Origin: Streptomyces sp. NBC_00572
Lineage (GTDB): Bacteria > Actinomycetota > Actinomycetes > Streptomycetales > Streptomycetaceae
Direction of reading: 5' to 3'
Length of the DNA stretch: 64,000 nucleotides
NCBI RefSeq assembly: GCF_026341815.1
Contig: NZ_JAPENX010000002.1
Coordinates: forward strand, 868,001-932,000
In this document: positions 16,337-24,927 of the stretch, piece by piece
Layout of the letters: each line of letters starts with the position of its first letter
Position numbering within the stretch: the stretch's first letter is position 1
Notes under the pieces: model-generated
The model's database searches: none
What the model saw: the letters and a program-made list of their open reading frames with translations, nothing else
What the model was told of the DNA's origin: nothing
Translations under genes and position numbers: made by a program

Positions 16337-17737
16337 TCAGGACACGCGGTCGGCGGCGAGCTGGGCGGCCAGGGCCGGAATGCCGAGGGCCTGCTCCTCG
16401 GCGGGGGTGGCCTGGTGGAGCTTGTTGGTCAGCTGATGCGAGTCGCTCGACAGGTCGTAGTACTCGCGGAACGTCACCTGGCCGGTGCCGGACACCGTCC
16501 CGTTCCCGTCGGTCGTCAGGTCGTAGTACTCCGTGTACTGCTTGTCCTCGGCCACGTACGAGGACCAGGTCGGCGCCCCGCCGGCGCCGGTGCCCTGCTT
16601 CCACCACTCCACCAGCAGGTGGTCGCGGCTGTAGGAGGAGAGCAGGGACCGGCCGTCCTGGGGTGCGGCCGGGGTGATGCCGGCCGCGTCGAGGATGGTC
16701 GGCGCGATGTCGATGTTCGCGACGACGCGGTGGTCCACGGTCCCCGCGCCTCGTCCGCCGGCCGGCCAGGAGAGGTAGAACGGCACCTCGTGCGCCGGGC
16801 GGTAGGGCACCGACTTGGCGGTCCAGCCGTGGTCGCCCCAGCTGAAGCCGTTGTCGCCGATGTAGATGACGAGGGTGTTGTCCAGCTGACCCAGGTCCTG
16901 GAGCTTGTCCTTGAACGCCTGCACGGCGTCGTCGACGGAGAGCAGTGTGCGCAGCTGCTCGGCACGGATGGCCTTGCCGTCGGCGAGGGTTCCGGTGGCG
17001 TTCCGGATGTAGGCCGGCTTGTCACTGCGGTCGCCCTCGGGGACCGAGGGCCTGCCGTTCCAGTCCGGTACGGCGGTGCCCGCGTACTTCGCCTCGGGGG
17101 TGCGCGGACCGTGGGAGGCGTACGGGGTGACGTACGCGAACCAGGGCCTGGTGTCGGTGGCGGCCTTGTCGAGGAAGTTCAGCGTGCGGTTCTTGATGAT
17201 GGTGGTGGTGTAGCCGTTGATCGCCTGGACGGTGCCGTCGACGTTCCACTGGGCGTTCACGTATCCGGGCTGGAGGAGGGCGAACTCCTCGAAGTGCGGC
17301 GGATTGTCGGCCAGGGTCCAGGAGTTGAGGTACTTGCCGAACAGGCCGGTGCGGTAGCCCGCCTGCTTGAGGTACCTCTGGACGGTGGTGCTCTGGTCGA
17401 GCTGGTGCGAGGCCTTGTTGTTGCGCACGCCGTGGTTGTGGGCGTGTCGTCCCGAGAAGACGCTGGAGCGCGAGGGGGAGCACAGCGGCGTGGTGACATG
17501 GCCGTTGGAGAAGCGCACGCCCTGGTCGGCGAGCCAGGCGACGGTCTTGGGCAGGGCCCACTCGGTCTGCTTGGGCTGGTCGTCGGTGACGATGAGCAGG
17601 ATGTTCGGGCGGACCGCGGCGGCGGCGGGGGCGGCTCCGGCGATCTGTGCGAGGCCGGGAAGCGCGGTGGCGGCGGCGACGGCGGCTCCGCCGAGGAAGC
17701 CGCGGCGGCTCACCGGTGGACGTCGGTTCTCACTCAT
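16337..17737 (-). CDS. Tat-exported sulfatase with upstream leader peptide
   Basis: A 466-residue type I sulfatase. The twin-arginine signal (SRRGFLGG) is followed by RPNILLIVTDDQ with the first metal-binding aspartates. The catalytic Cys86 lies in CSPSR, and the second metal site is IYIGDNGF. The sequence resembles choline/heparan/N-acetylglucosamine-6-sulfatase-type enzymes (segment NHGVRNNKASHQLD). The ATG is preceded by GGAGG. A 28-codon leader-peptide gene lies 143 nt upstream on the same strand, with a hairpin between, which points to sulfur- or cysteine-dependent attenuation. Its probable role is releasing sulfate from sulfated compounds outside the cell. Confidence 0.92.
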   Translation of the reverse strand: MSENRRPPVSRRGFLGGAAVAAATALPGLAQIAGAAPAAAAVRPNILLIVTDDQPKQTEWALPKTVAWLADQGVRFSNGHVTTPLCSPSRSSVFSGRHAHNHGVRNNKASHQLDQSTTVQRYLKQAGYRTGLFGKYLNSWTLADNPPHFEEFALLQPGYVNAQWNVDGTVQAINGYTTTIIKNRTLNFLDKAATDTRPWFAYVTPYASHGPRTPEAKYAGTAVPDWNGRPSVPEGDRSDKPAYIRNATGTLADGKAIRAEQLRTLLSVDDAVQAFKDKLQDLGQLDNTLVIYIGDNGFSWGDHGWTAKSVPYRPAHEVPFYLSWPAGGRGAGTVDHRVVANIDIAPTILDAAGITPAAPQDGRSLLSSYSRDHLLVEWWKQGTGAGGAPTWSSYVAEDKQYTEYYDLTTDGNGTVSGTGQVTFREYYDLSSDSHQLTNKLHQATPAEEQALGIPALAAQLAADRVS

Positions 17738-17785
17738 GGTGTCCGTTCCTCCTGGGTACGTCGGCGCACGGGGGCGCGACGGGCG

Positions 17786-17802
17786 GGCGGCTACGAGCCG
17801 CC
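17786..17802 (-). promoter_or_regulatory. Hairpin between leader peptide and sulfatase (possible attenuator)
   Basis: GGCGGCT (17786-17792) pairs perfectly with AGCCGCC (17796-17802) around a 3-nt loop. It lies between the leader peptide stop (17881) and the sulfatase start (17737), where an attenuator or anti-ribosome-site structure would be expected. Confidence 0.45.
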
Positions 17803-17880
17803 GGCCGGGATGCGGGGAAGAGGGCGTGCGGCAGGATCCGGGCGAGGGCGCCGGTGGGAGTCCCGCGGGGAAGGAGGCGT

Positions 17881-17967
17881 TCAGCGCGCCTGGGCGACCG
17901 TACAGAGGGCGCTCGCCGCGCGCCCCTGGTCGACGTGACGGCGCACAGTGAGGATTCCTGTTGCCAT
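17881..17967 (-). CDS. Leader peptide of the RRHVD...C sulfur-gene type
   Basis: A 28-codon open frame starting with ATG at 17965-17967. The peptide contains RRHVDQGRAASALC, matching the pattern R-R-H-[VI]-D-x-x-R-x-x-S-A-x-C found in streptomycete cis-acting leader peptides before sulfur-metabolism genes. The cysteine codon (residue 22) is six codons from the stop. Starvation-dependent ribosome behaviour at that codon is the presumed signal. It precedes a sulfatase gene, a fitting target. The same motif occurs before the third sulfatase at 54798, which supports both calls. Confidence 0.75.
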   Translation of the reverse strand: MATGILTVRRHVDQGRAASALCTVAQAR

Positions 17968-18045
17968 GCGCACGACACTAGGCATGCCCCAACTCCGTTT
18001 CCATATACGGAAGATGAAATGACGGACGCAGTGCCGAAACACCCC

Positions 18046-18618
18046 CTAGGGGGTGAGCCAGCCGCGCAGGAGTCGACTCACCGCGGGCATCGCCACGTAG
18101 GCCATCAGTACGTTGAAGACGCCGGCCACGACCGCACTGCTGAGCAGGACCGGGAGCATGGTCAGGCGTGGTACGAGGAAGAGGCTGCCGAGCACGGAGA
18201 TCGGATAGATCGCCAGGGTCGCGCTGATCGCCATCTTCCACCGGGGCGGAGCAGGCCGTGTCGAGCCCGGCTTGGCGAACCAGGTCTCCATGCCGGTCAG
18301 TTGGCGCCGGGCGACCTCCGTGTGGTGGTGCCCCCGGCAGTCGGCGAACCAGGCCGCCCGCTCGGGCGAATCCTGCCAGGTCCGGCATGCTTCCGCGTCC
18401 CGGAACCGGTGGACGAGAAACCACGGGGCGTCACCGCCGGAGGAGCGGAAGAGCCCGTATCCCAGGTGCCCGGGGAAGGCGGCCGCACTGTCGAGGATGC
18501 CCCTCGCCCACAGCTCGAACGCGGCCTCGTGACCGGGCTCCACCCGGCGGGCTATCAGGAGGGTCACCTCGCCTGTGTCGGCGGGGACGGTGGCTTGCTC
18601 AAGGCTGACGGCGGTCAC
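18046..18618 (-). CDS. Antibiotic-biosynthesis-monooxygenase (ABM) domain protein with two membrane helices
   Basis: A 190-residue protein. Residues about 15-105 form a ferredoxin-like ABM domain (VTLLIARRVEPGHEAAFELWARGIL; later WFLVHRFRDAEACRTWQDS). The C-terminus has two hydrophobic helices (AISATLAIYPISVLGSLFLV and VLLSSAVVAGVFNVLMAYV). This fusion is a known family of small membrane proteins of uncertain function. The GTG at 18616-18618 has AGGAGT six bases upstream. The stop codon sits inside a 12-bp palindrome (CCCCCTAGGGGG, 18042-18053). It appears monocistronic. Confidence 0.82.
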   Translation of the reverse strand: MTAVSLEQATVPADTGEVTLLIARRVEPGHEAAFELWARGILDSAAAFPGHLGYGLFRSSGGDAPWFLVHRFRDAEACRTWQDSPERAAWFADCRGHHHTEVARRQLTGMETWFAKPGSTRPAPPRWKMAISATLAIYPISVLGSLFLVPRLTMLPVLLSSAVVAGVFNVLMAYVAMPAVSRLLRGWLTP

Positions 18619-18668
18619 CCATACTCCTCATGATCACACCGCGCCCGCCCCTACTCTACGCGCCGATC

Positions 18669-18691
18669 GGGGCGGAACGGCGTCCCGCCCC
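18669..18691 (-). terminator. Candidate terminator hairpin after the multidomain exported protein
   Basis: GGGGCGG (18669-18675) pairs with CCGCCCC (18685-18691) around a 9-nt loop, 30 nt downstream of the stop of the gene ending at 18721. Confidence 0.5.
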
Positions 18692-18720
18692 GTGGCGCTC
18701 GGAACCCTCGCTCCGCGGCC

Positions 18721-21700
18721 CTACCCCGCGCCGGGGTAGCCGAAGAGCGGGAGGTCGGTGGTGAGGGCGTCGGCGAGGATGGTCGTGCCGAGTTCGTTGG
18801 GGTGGAAGGACTGCTGGCTCATCGGGGGGTTGAGGCCGGGGAATCCGCCCTCTTCCCCCTCACCGCGGGTGGGCTTGGGAATGCCGGCGTTGACCGCCTC
18901 GGGGTTCCCGCACACGCCTCGTGCTCCGAACCGGTCGATCGGATCGGTGAAGTGGACGTCCAGCCGGTCGGGCCACTCGCGGAGGTTCTTGACCACGGCG
19001 GCGAGCTCGTCGCGCAGGTGGAGCGTGATCTCGCCCATCCACTTGACCTCTCCGGCCTCCGGGTTGAGGGCGGCGGTCTGGCCGGGCTGGGACGTCGCAT
19101 CGCAGGAGGCGGTGAACAGCTTCACGTAGCCCATGACGACGATCTTGGCGTTGGGTGCGGCCTTGGCGATCTCCTGCAGGGCCGTCTTCACCGAGGGTGC
19201 CACCTTCTCCGTGATCCGCCTTCTCGTCGTGCCGTCCAGGTTCAGGACGAGGTTCTCGTGGCAGGCCACAGTGACGTAGCAGGTGGTGAAGATGTCCGTG
19301 AACCCGGCGTCGTTACCGCCGATGGACAGCAGGACCAGCGTGGTGTTCGCGTCGAGGAACCCCTTGTCGAGCTGCGGGGGCTCGCGGTGCTGGCCCTCGG
19401 CGGACAGCCCGAAGGCATTGCGTACGGGTTCCTGACCAGGGGCGGCCGTCGGCAGGAGCATCTGCGTGAGGGCCCCGCTGCACGCGAGGAGGTGCGCGTC
19501 GACGTCCGGGTCCCAGACGTCCGTCCGGTATCCGAGCGTATGACGACTGTCCGGCAGACGCGCCTTGCGGGACCACGCCGCGTACGAGCGGTGGCAGGCG
19601 TTGCGGTAGACCGTCAGGCCCATGCGATCGGACTCGGGGTAGTACTTGGACCCCGTGATGGGCGAGGCGCCTTCGCCGGCCGCGAAGGAGTCGCCGAGGG
19701 TGACGACCTGATGCCGCGGCTTGCCCGGCAGGGGCTGGAACGCGATCGCGTCGAAGGCGATGTCCTCCTTCCCGTCGGGCGCACCGCCGGTGACAGAGGT
19801 CAGCTCGACGCGCGGTCGCCCCGTGAACCGGAAGGCGCCGAGGGGCACCCAACGGTTCTCCTCCGTGCGCTGGAGCAAGGTCCGGCGCTTCGGACCGTCC
19901 GCGGTGTGGACGGTGTACGCGGCCTGTTGGGTGTGGGCGCCGTGATCCGGCATGTGCACCATGACGCGGGCCCAGCCGTCCAGCTCTCGTCCGAGCTCCC
20001 AGCGTCCGGTCACCTTCAGGCGGTCGCCGAGGGCTCCGGCCCGGCTGTGGGTGAACCAGAAGTGGCCGCCGAATCCTCCGCCGATCTGGTGGAGGTCGAC
20101 CTTGGAGAGGAAGTCCCCGGTCTGGCCGTCCTTGGCGAAGTCGAAGGTGAACGTGCCGTCGCTGCGGCGCGGACACGCGGCAGGGGTGACGGCGGGCACG
20201 TCCGCGGGGACGTCGTCCACGACCAGGACTCCCTGGGGAAGGTCCTCGGCTTGACAGTTCGGCTGATGGACCGCCACGTCGGGCGGAATGGAGTGCTGTC
20301 CCGCGTCGAACCGGATCTTCTCGTGGCCGCACTCCGTGGCGCAGTCCTTCTTCCATGTCACCGACTCGTGCCACCAGCACTTCAGGTCGTACTTTCCGGT
20401 GGCCGGGTTGATGTGCCCGCAGTGGCTGGGCGGCTCGGGCTTCTCCCCGGCCTTCGTGGGCATGACCGACGGGTCGTCGGGGACGAACATGAGGTGGGAG
20501 TTGCAGTCGTTGGCCTTCACCTGGCAGAACAGCAGCCGCGGCGGCTTGACCTGGGAGCGCTGGTCGTTCGTGTTCCACCAGGCGGGCTGGAACCCGGCTC
20601 CGTTGTTGCCGGTGGTCTTGCCGATGGAGTGCGCGGCCCAGCCCATGACCTTCTCCGGGTAGGGCCATTCCTGGGGGCGCGAGGCGTCGCCCGGCCGGCC
20701 GTCGAGGAACGGCAGCCGGTTCTCGCGGTAGTGAGCGTTGGCCGGGTTGTTCAGCCAGCCGAGCCCCCACGGCTCGCCCGCTCCGTGCTTGGGGTAGAAG
20801 CCACTGTTGTACGCCCAGATCGCCATGAACCAGTTCTCCAGGCGGGAGGGGTCCCCGTCGTGGACCCTCATGCCGACCGCGGCCTGCTCGTTCCATTTCT
20901 CGGCCAGGATGCGGGCGGCCGCCGCGAGGTTCGCGACGTAGTCCACGGCGACGGCCCGCTGCTGGTCGGCCGGCAGGGCGACCTCACCGGGCTTCGTCCG
21001 GCCGGCCATCCGCATGCCGTCGGTGACCTGAGTGACGCCGTAGCCGCAGTCGGCGTGCTTCCAGTCCACGTCCCACTGGTTCTCGTCGGCGGCGACCTTG
21101 AACGGGATGCCGTAGTAGTTCCCGATGAGCGGGTTGCCGGTCAGCCCCTCCACCGTGTGGCGGGACGCCTGCCACATGTTGGACTCCTGGGCCGTGATGC
21201 CGAGCAGGATCTGCGCCGGGATCCGTCCTCCGCCCGCGAGGGGAACCGGCGGGAACATGCGGTGCGGCGCGTACGCGGGCAGGCCCGAGCCCTTCCAGTC
21301 GGCCGGCCGCTCCAGGTCGAGACGCCCCTGGGCGAGCATGTCGGCGGCCCACTCCACCTGGTGAGGGGTCGGTTGGTAGACCTGCGTACGGACGTCGCCC
21401 CGGGCGATGGAGCAGGTGCGGTCGACGTCGACGGGGTCGTGGGGGTCCTCGACGGCGCGCGGCCCGGCGTGCGTGCGCGCCCTGGTGCTGGGCGACGGGG
21501 CATGACCCTGCTCCGGGAGGGCCGGCACGCGTCGTTCGTCGGCGACCCCCTCCACGCTCCGTCGCCCGGTGCGCGCGGTCACGGTCGTGATGCGCGGCCC
21601 GGCGGCGGCCCGGCGCCCTTCGCCGTACTCGGTGTCGGCGACCGCGAGCGCGCCGGTCGAGGAGGCGACCGCCGTGGCCGGCACGGCGAGCCAGGACGCG

Positions 21701-22608
21701 GTCGCCGGCAGCGTGCCCTCCGTCTCCCCCGGGCGGAGGGTGCTTTTCGGGAGGCGCCTCTCGCCCGGAAGGCCCGTCAGGAACACCCGGCCGCCCGCTC
21801 CCGGGGACAGGCCCACGTGGCCGGTCGCGCCGAGGGCGTAGGAGCGGGTGCCGTCGGTGTGGTGGCGTCGGACGCGCACCTGGTCGTGCGTGCGGTCCAT
21901 GAACCACACCCCGCCCTCGTCGTCGGGGTGGAGCTCGAAGGGGGTGCCTGTCGAGCGGGCCAGGGTGTGCAGTGATCCGTCCGGGTCCACGCGTACCAGT
22001 CGGGGGCCGCCGGCCGCGACGAGCCCCTGTGGGGTCGGGACGGCGGACGTGATCTGACCGGCCGCCGTGACCGGAGCCTCCAGGGTGCCCGAGGCCGCGT
22101 CCAGCCTCATCAGGCGGGTCTTCCCTAGGTCGCTGTCGCCCGCCTGTGTGAGCACGGCCTCTTCACCGGCCCCGCACCCGGGGTTGTAGTACGCGAGCGT
22201 CGTCCGCACCGGAAGCTTGCGCACGGCTCCGGTGTCCAGGTCCACGACCGCCGTGAACCCGCCGCGCAGGAAGAGTTCCGGCCGGTTCGTGAAGGACCGC
22301 GGGGCGTACACGACCACGAGCCTGCGGCCGGAGGCCGTCAGGCAGGCGTTGCCGATCCAACGGTCGGTCTCGATGCCGGGTTCGGACAGTGAGGTGACGG
22401 TGCGCCAGTCGTGCCCTTCCGACTCCCGGGCGCCGAAGACATGGAAGCCGTCCGCATCACCGGCGGTGGTCCATGCGAGGTCCCCACCGGTCTCCGCTCG
22501 CTCCGCGGAGACCGGCCGCGGACTGCTCTGTGGCGCGGGCTCGGGGGTCGTGGCCGCGACGAGCCCGAGCGCGGCCGCGCATGCCAGGGCAGCGGCGAGC
22601 AGGCGCAT
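18721..22608 (-). CDS. Exported multidomain protein: propeller-like, lysozyme-like, golvesin-like and SGNH-hydrolase domains
   Basis: A 1,295-residue exported protein. A signal peptide (LLAAALACAAALGLVAA) leads into about 350 residues of beta-propeller-like repeats. A Pro/Arg-rich linker follows. Residues about 400-680 look lysozyme/transglycosylase-like: the segment LLGITAQESNMW places the candidate catalytic glutamate at 475. A Cys-rich stretch and a golvesin-like beta-sandwich (about 800-960) follow. The C-terminal 330 residues are an SGNH/GDSL hydrolase: Ser974 in GDSFAAGEG, GGND as block III, and His1269 in SFHPNELG. This combines peptidoglycan- and ester-cleaving modules in one chain, perhaps for cell-wall or spore-coat remodelling; function is inferred from domains only. 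The ATG has a GGAGGT site. The long plus-strand open frame opposite it is an antisense shadow. Confidence 0.8.
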   Translation of the reverse strand: MRLLAAALACAAALGLVAATTPEPAPQSSPRPVSAERAETGGDLAWTTAGDADGFHVFGARESEGHDWRTVTSLSEPGIETDRWIGNACLTASGRRLVVVYAPRSFTNRPELFLRGGFTAVVDLDTGAVRKLPVRTTLAYYNPGCGAGEEAVLTQAGDSDLGKTRLMRLDAASGTLEAPVTAAGQITSAVPTPQGLVAAGGPRLVRVDPDGSLHTLARSTGTPFELHPDDEGGVWFMDRTHDQVRVRRHHTDGTRSYALGATGHVGLSPGAGGRVFLTGLPGERRLPKSTLRPGETEGTLPATASWLAVPATAVASSTGALAVADTEYGEGRRAAAGPRITTVTARTGRRSVEGVADERRVPALPEQGHAPSPSTRARTHAGPRAVEDPHDPVDVDRTCSIARGDVRTQVYQPTPHQVEWAADMLAQGRLDLERPADWKGSGLPAYAPHRMFPPVPLAGGGRIPAQILLGITAQESNMWQASRHTVEGLTGNPLIGNYYGIPFKVAADENQWDVDWKHADCGYGVTQVTDGMRMAGRTKPGEVALPADQQRAVAVDYVANLAAAARILAEKWNEQAAVGMRVHDGDPSRLENWFMAIWAYNSGFYPKHGAGEPWGLGWLNNPANAHYRENRLPFLDGRPGDASRPQEWPYPEKVMGWAAHSIGKTTGNNGAGFQPAWWNTNDQRSQVKPPRLLFCQVKANDCNSHLMFVPDDPSVMPTKAGEKPEPPSHCGHINPATGKYDLKCWWHESVTWKKDCATECGHEKIRFDAGQHSIPPDVAVHQPNCQAEDLPQGVLVVDDVPADVPAVTPAACPRRSDGTFTFDFAKDGQTGDFLSKVDLHQIGGGFGGHFWFTHSRAGALGDRLKVTGRWELGRELDGWARVMVHMPDHGAHTQQAAYTVHTADGPKRRTLLQRTEENRWVPLGAFRFTGRPRVELTSVTGGAPDGKEDIAFDAIAFQPLPGKPRHQVVTLGDSFAAGEGASPITGSKYYPESDRMGLTVYRNACHRSYAAWSRKARLPDSRHTLGYRTDVWDPDVDAHLLACSGALTQMLLPTAAPGQEPVRNAFGLSAEGQHREPPQLDKGFLDANTTLVLLSIGGNDAGFTDIFTTCYVTVACHENLVLNLDGTTRRRITEKVAPSVKTALQEIAKAAPNAKIVVMGYVKLFTASCDATSQPGQTAALNPEAGEVKWMGEITLHLRDELAAVVKNLREWPDRLDVHFTDPIDRFGARGVCGNPEAVNAGIPKPTRGEGEEGGFPGLNPPMSQQSFHPNELGTTILADALTTDLPLFGYPGAG

Positions 22609-22721
22609 GGGGACCTCCTGGGACGGACGACGTGAACACCCCGAACGTTACGGAGCGTAATCACGGCTGGCCATCCCCCGCATGGGTGGCCACGTGGCGA
22701 GTCCTCGCCATACCCGTTGCT

Positions 22722-23300
22722 TCAGAAATCCCATTGCATGTGGTTGGGGACGACGTAGGGAACCTGCCACTGCTGCGCGCGGGCCCCGTTGGCCCGCGAG
22801 CCGTCGGCGATCTCCAGGGCCTTGCCGCTGTGGAAGTTGTAGATCATGGTCCGCCGGTAGCTGGCGTACGGGAAGTCCCAGATCTGGGAGCCGACGTTGG
22901 CGCACGTCCACTGCTGGGCACGAGCGCCGTCGGCGCGCGAGAAGTCCGCGATCTCCAGGCACTTGCCGCTCTCCACGTTGATCAGACGGTAGTTGTGGCG
23001 CTCCTGCTGCCACTCGTCGTACCAGACGCCCCTGAGCTCCCATCGCCAGGACTGCTGCCGCACCCCCACGCAGTCCCACTGCTGTGCTCGGGCACCGTCC
23101 GCGTGCGAACCGTCGGCGATCTCCAGGCACTTGCCCGTACCCACGTTCACCAGCCGCCCGACGTGTCCGTCGGGCGGGAAGATCGACGGCCGTAGCTCGA
23201 CGCCGCCACCCGCCGAGGCGGGTGCGGCGGTGACGACGGCGAGCAGGGCGGCGCCGGTGAGCGCGCGGAGGAAGCGGGGCAGCCGGACACGGTGCGACAC
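22722..23300 (-). CDS. Secreted ricin-type beta-trefoil lectin
   Basis: A 192-residue secreted protein. A signal peptide ends near AAPASA. The rest is three trefoil repeats, each with the core K-x-LEIAD-x-S-x-A-x-GARAQQW, i.e. the QxW carbohydrate-binding motif. Unlike most streptomycete ricin domains it is not attached to an enzyme. The GTG at 23298-23300 follows AGGAGT; the in-frame ATG 69 nt upstream lacks a ribosome site. It lies downstream of and on the same strand as the CHAT operon, 112 nt away. Confidence 0.85.
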   Translation of the reverse strand: MSHRVRLPRFLRALTGAALLAVVTAAPASAGGGVELRPSIFPPDGHVGRLVNVGTGKCLEIADGSHADGARAQQWDCVGVRQQSWRWELRGVWYDEWQQERHNYRLINVESGKCLEIADFSRADGARAQQWTCANVGSQIWDFPYASYRRTMIYNFHSGKALEIADGSRANGARAQQWQVPYVVPNHMQWDF

Positions 23301-23412
23301 GGTGACTCCTCGGTGGGGGTGCACAAGATCGGCACGGTGAACGTACTGGTGGAACGCGGCATGGGGCATCGGCCATCCGTGTGAGCCGAACTCCCGACCC
23401 GTAACCCCGCCA

Positions 23413-24417
23413 TCACACGTACGGCGTCAGGACCCCCATGAGTCCGGTGGTGACGGCAGCCGCCAGGCTCACCTGCGTCAGTGAGATGCCGCGGCCCGTC
23501 GGCGCGACGGGCAGGTCGGGAGCCGTCCGGGGGCTCTCGGCCGGCGGGGTCTCGTGATGCAGGGGAATCCCCCGGTGCCAGAACAGGCAGATCCGCTTCC
23601 AGCGTTCCCGCTCCGTTTCCGGATCGGAGCGCCGCTCCTCGCCGAGCGCCTCCAGGAGATCCAGGCGGTGCAGATCGAAGGCGACCCGAACGTGCTGCCC
23701 GTACACCACCGCGGCGCTCAGGGCGCCCCGGTAGGACGCCCAGGCCAGCAGGACACCACCCCAGAGGCAGCCCAGCAGCAGGGCGGGCGGGCCGCTCCGG
23801 ATCGCCACCCAGGCGCCGCCGAGTACGGCGAAGGCGCAGGCGAGAACGGCACGGGTCAGGAGCGCGGACAGCTCCGCCCGCGCCGTCGCCAGCGCTCCGG
23901 CCAACCCTTCCGGAAGCAGGGGGAACAGACGGGGCCAGACGAGTACGGCATCGATTCCGTAGCGCAGCTGTGGGTACAGCTCCGCGGCCTTGAGGACGTT
24001 CCCCAGGCGGGTCGGCCTCACCTCGTGCAGTCGTGACCTCGGTGGGTAGAGGTGCTGCGGCGATCCGTCGGCGGACCTCAGCAACCGCAGCCGGTGACAG
24101 CGGCGTCCGAACCGGCCGAACGACCGGTCCGCGAGGTATCCCCAGTACCCTTCCGCGTACCTCAGTACGGCGGACTGGGCCGAGTCCAGGAACGCGGAGA
24201 CGAGCAGCACCGCGGTCAGGAACCCTCCCACCAGCAGTGCCTTGAACTCGACGGGTTGGGCCCTCCAGGTACGCAGAAGGGCGCTGGGGGGCTGCTCTCC
24301 GCCGACCAGCGCGACGACGACCAGCAAGGAGCAGAAGACGAGGCTGGGCAGCAGCGCGACCCGGACGAACCGACGGCCCGCGAACTGGGCCGCCTCGCCC
24401 AACGTCGTGGTGAACAC
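23413..24417 (-). CDS. Membrane protein of unknown function, third gene of the CHAT operon
   Basis: A 334-residue protein I do not recognise. It has an N-terminal membrane region (about residues 20-40 and 60-85), a central soluble stretch rich in Arg and Leu, another membrane pair (about 190-235) and a last helix at the C-terminus (SLAAAVTTGLMGVL). The GTG start is 6 nt after the stop-adjacent end of the 168-residue gene, with GGAG upstream, so it belongs to the same transcript as the CHAT protease. A membrane protein downstream of a CHAT peptidase could be its substrate or effector; this is only an inference. Confidence 0.6.
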   Translation of the reverse strand: MFTTTLGEAAQFAGRRFVRVALLPSLVFCSLLVVVALVGGEQPPSALLRTWRAQPVEFKALLVGGFLTAVLLVSAFLDSAQSAVLRYAEGYWGYLADRSFGRFGRRCHRLRLLRSADGSPQHLYPPRSRLHEVRPTRLGNVLKAAELYPQLRYGIDAVLVWPRLFPLLPEGLAGALATARAELSALLTRAVLACAFAVLGGAWVAIRSGPPALLLGCLWGGVLLAWASYRGALSAAVVYGQHVRVAFDLHRLDLLEALGEERRSDPETERERWKRICLFWHRGIPLHHETPPAESPRTAPDLPVAPTGRGISLTQVSLAAAVTTGLMGVLTPYV

Positions 24418-24420
24418 CGG

Positions 24421-24927
24421 TCACTCCGCCCTGATGGCCAGAGGATGTGGCGCGGCCTCCGCTCCGCCTCCGGGACAGGCCGGTGGGAAGTCGGGGTCGT
24501 ACTCGGCCAGGGTGGTGAGCAGGCCGCAGCGGCAGACGACACGCGCGACGGGAGTGGCGTAGGCACCCGCAAGGACGGCGTCAAGGGGCGACGGAACGTC
24601 GCTGCGCAGCGTGCCACGGGCGGACAGGGTGACCAAATAGGCGGAGACGGTGTGCTGTTCCAGTACGCCCAGGGTGCGACCGCCGTCATGGACCAGCGCA
24701 CCGTACGGGTTGAGGGCCAGCAGATCGAGTGCTCCGCCGGTGCACAACGCCACCATGGTCATCGGTGCGGGCAGCAGCACGGCCGGAGGAAGCCCTGCGT
24801 CCCCGTCGTCGAGCCTGCCGAGTGCGGTGGGCCAGCCCTCCGCGTCCATCGTCATGACGTAGCCGCTGTCCGCCGCGGCTTCGGACAACGGGGTGACGGG
24901 AGCCAGGGGCAGTTCGCCGAGTGTCAT
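24421..24927 (-). CDS. Hypothetical protein, second gene of the CHAT operon
   Basis: A 168-residue soluble-looking protein with no family I recognise. It is rich in Leu, Ala and Val and has a C-terminal pair of cysteines (VCRCG) and a further Cys near a Pro/Gly-rich end (PPACPGGG). Its ATG overlaps the stop of the CHAT gene (ATGA, 24924-24927), so the two are translationally coupled. The coupling suggests that it acts with the protease, for example as inhibitor, adaptor or substrate. Confidence 0.6.
   Translation of the reverse strand: MTLGELPLAPVTPLSEAAADSGYVMTMDAEGWPTALGRLDDGDAGLPPAVLLPAPMTMVALCTGGALDLLALNPYGALVHDGGRTLGVLEQHTVSAYLVTLSARGTLRSDVPSPLDAVLAGAYATPVARVVCRCGLLTTLAEYDPDFPPACPGGGAEAAPHPLAIRAE

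Noticed and set aside
18802..21975. 1,057-codon open frame on the plus strand
   Set aside because: It is antisense to the multidomain exported protein; its composition (Gly/Arg/Val-rich, no domain) is the usual high-GC shadow.
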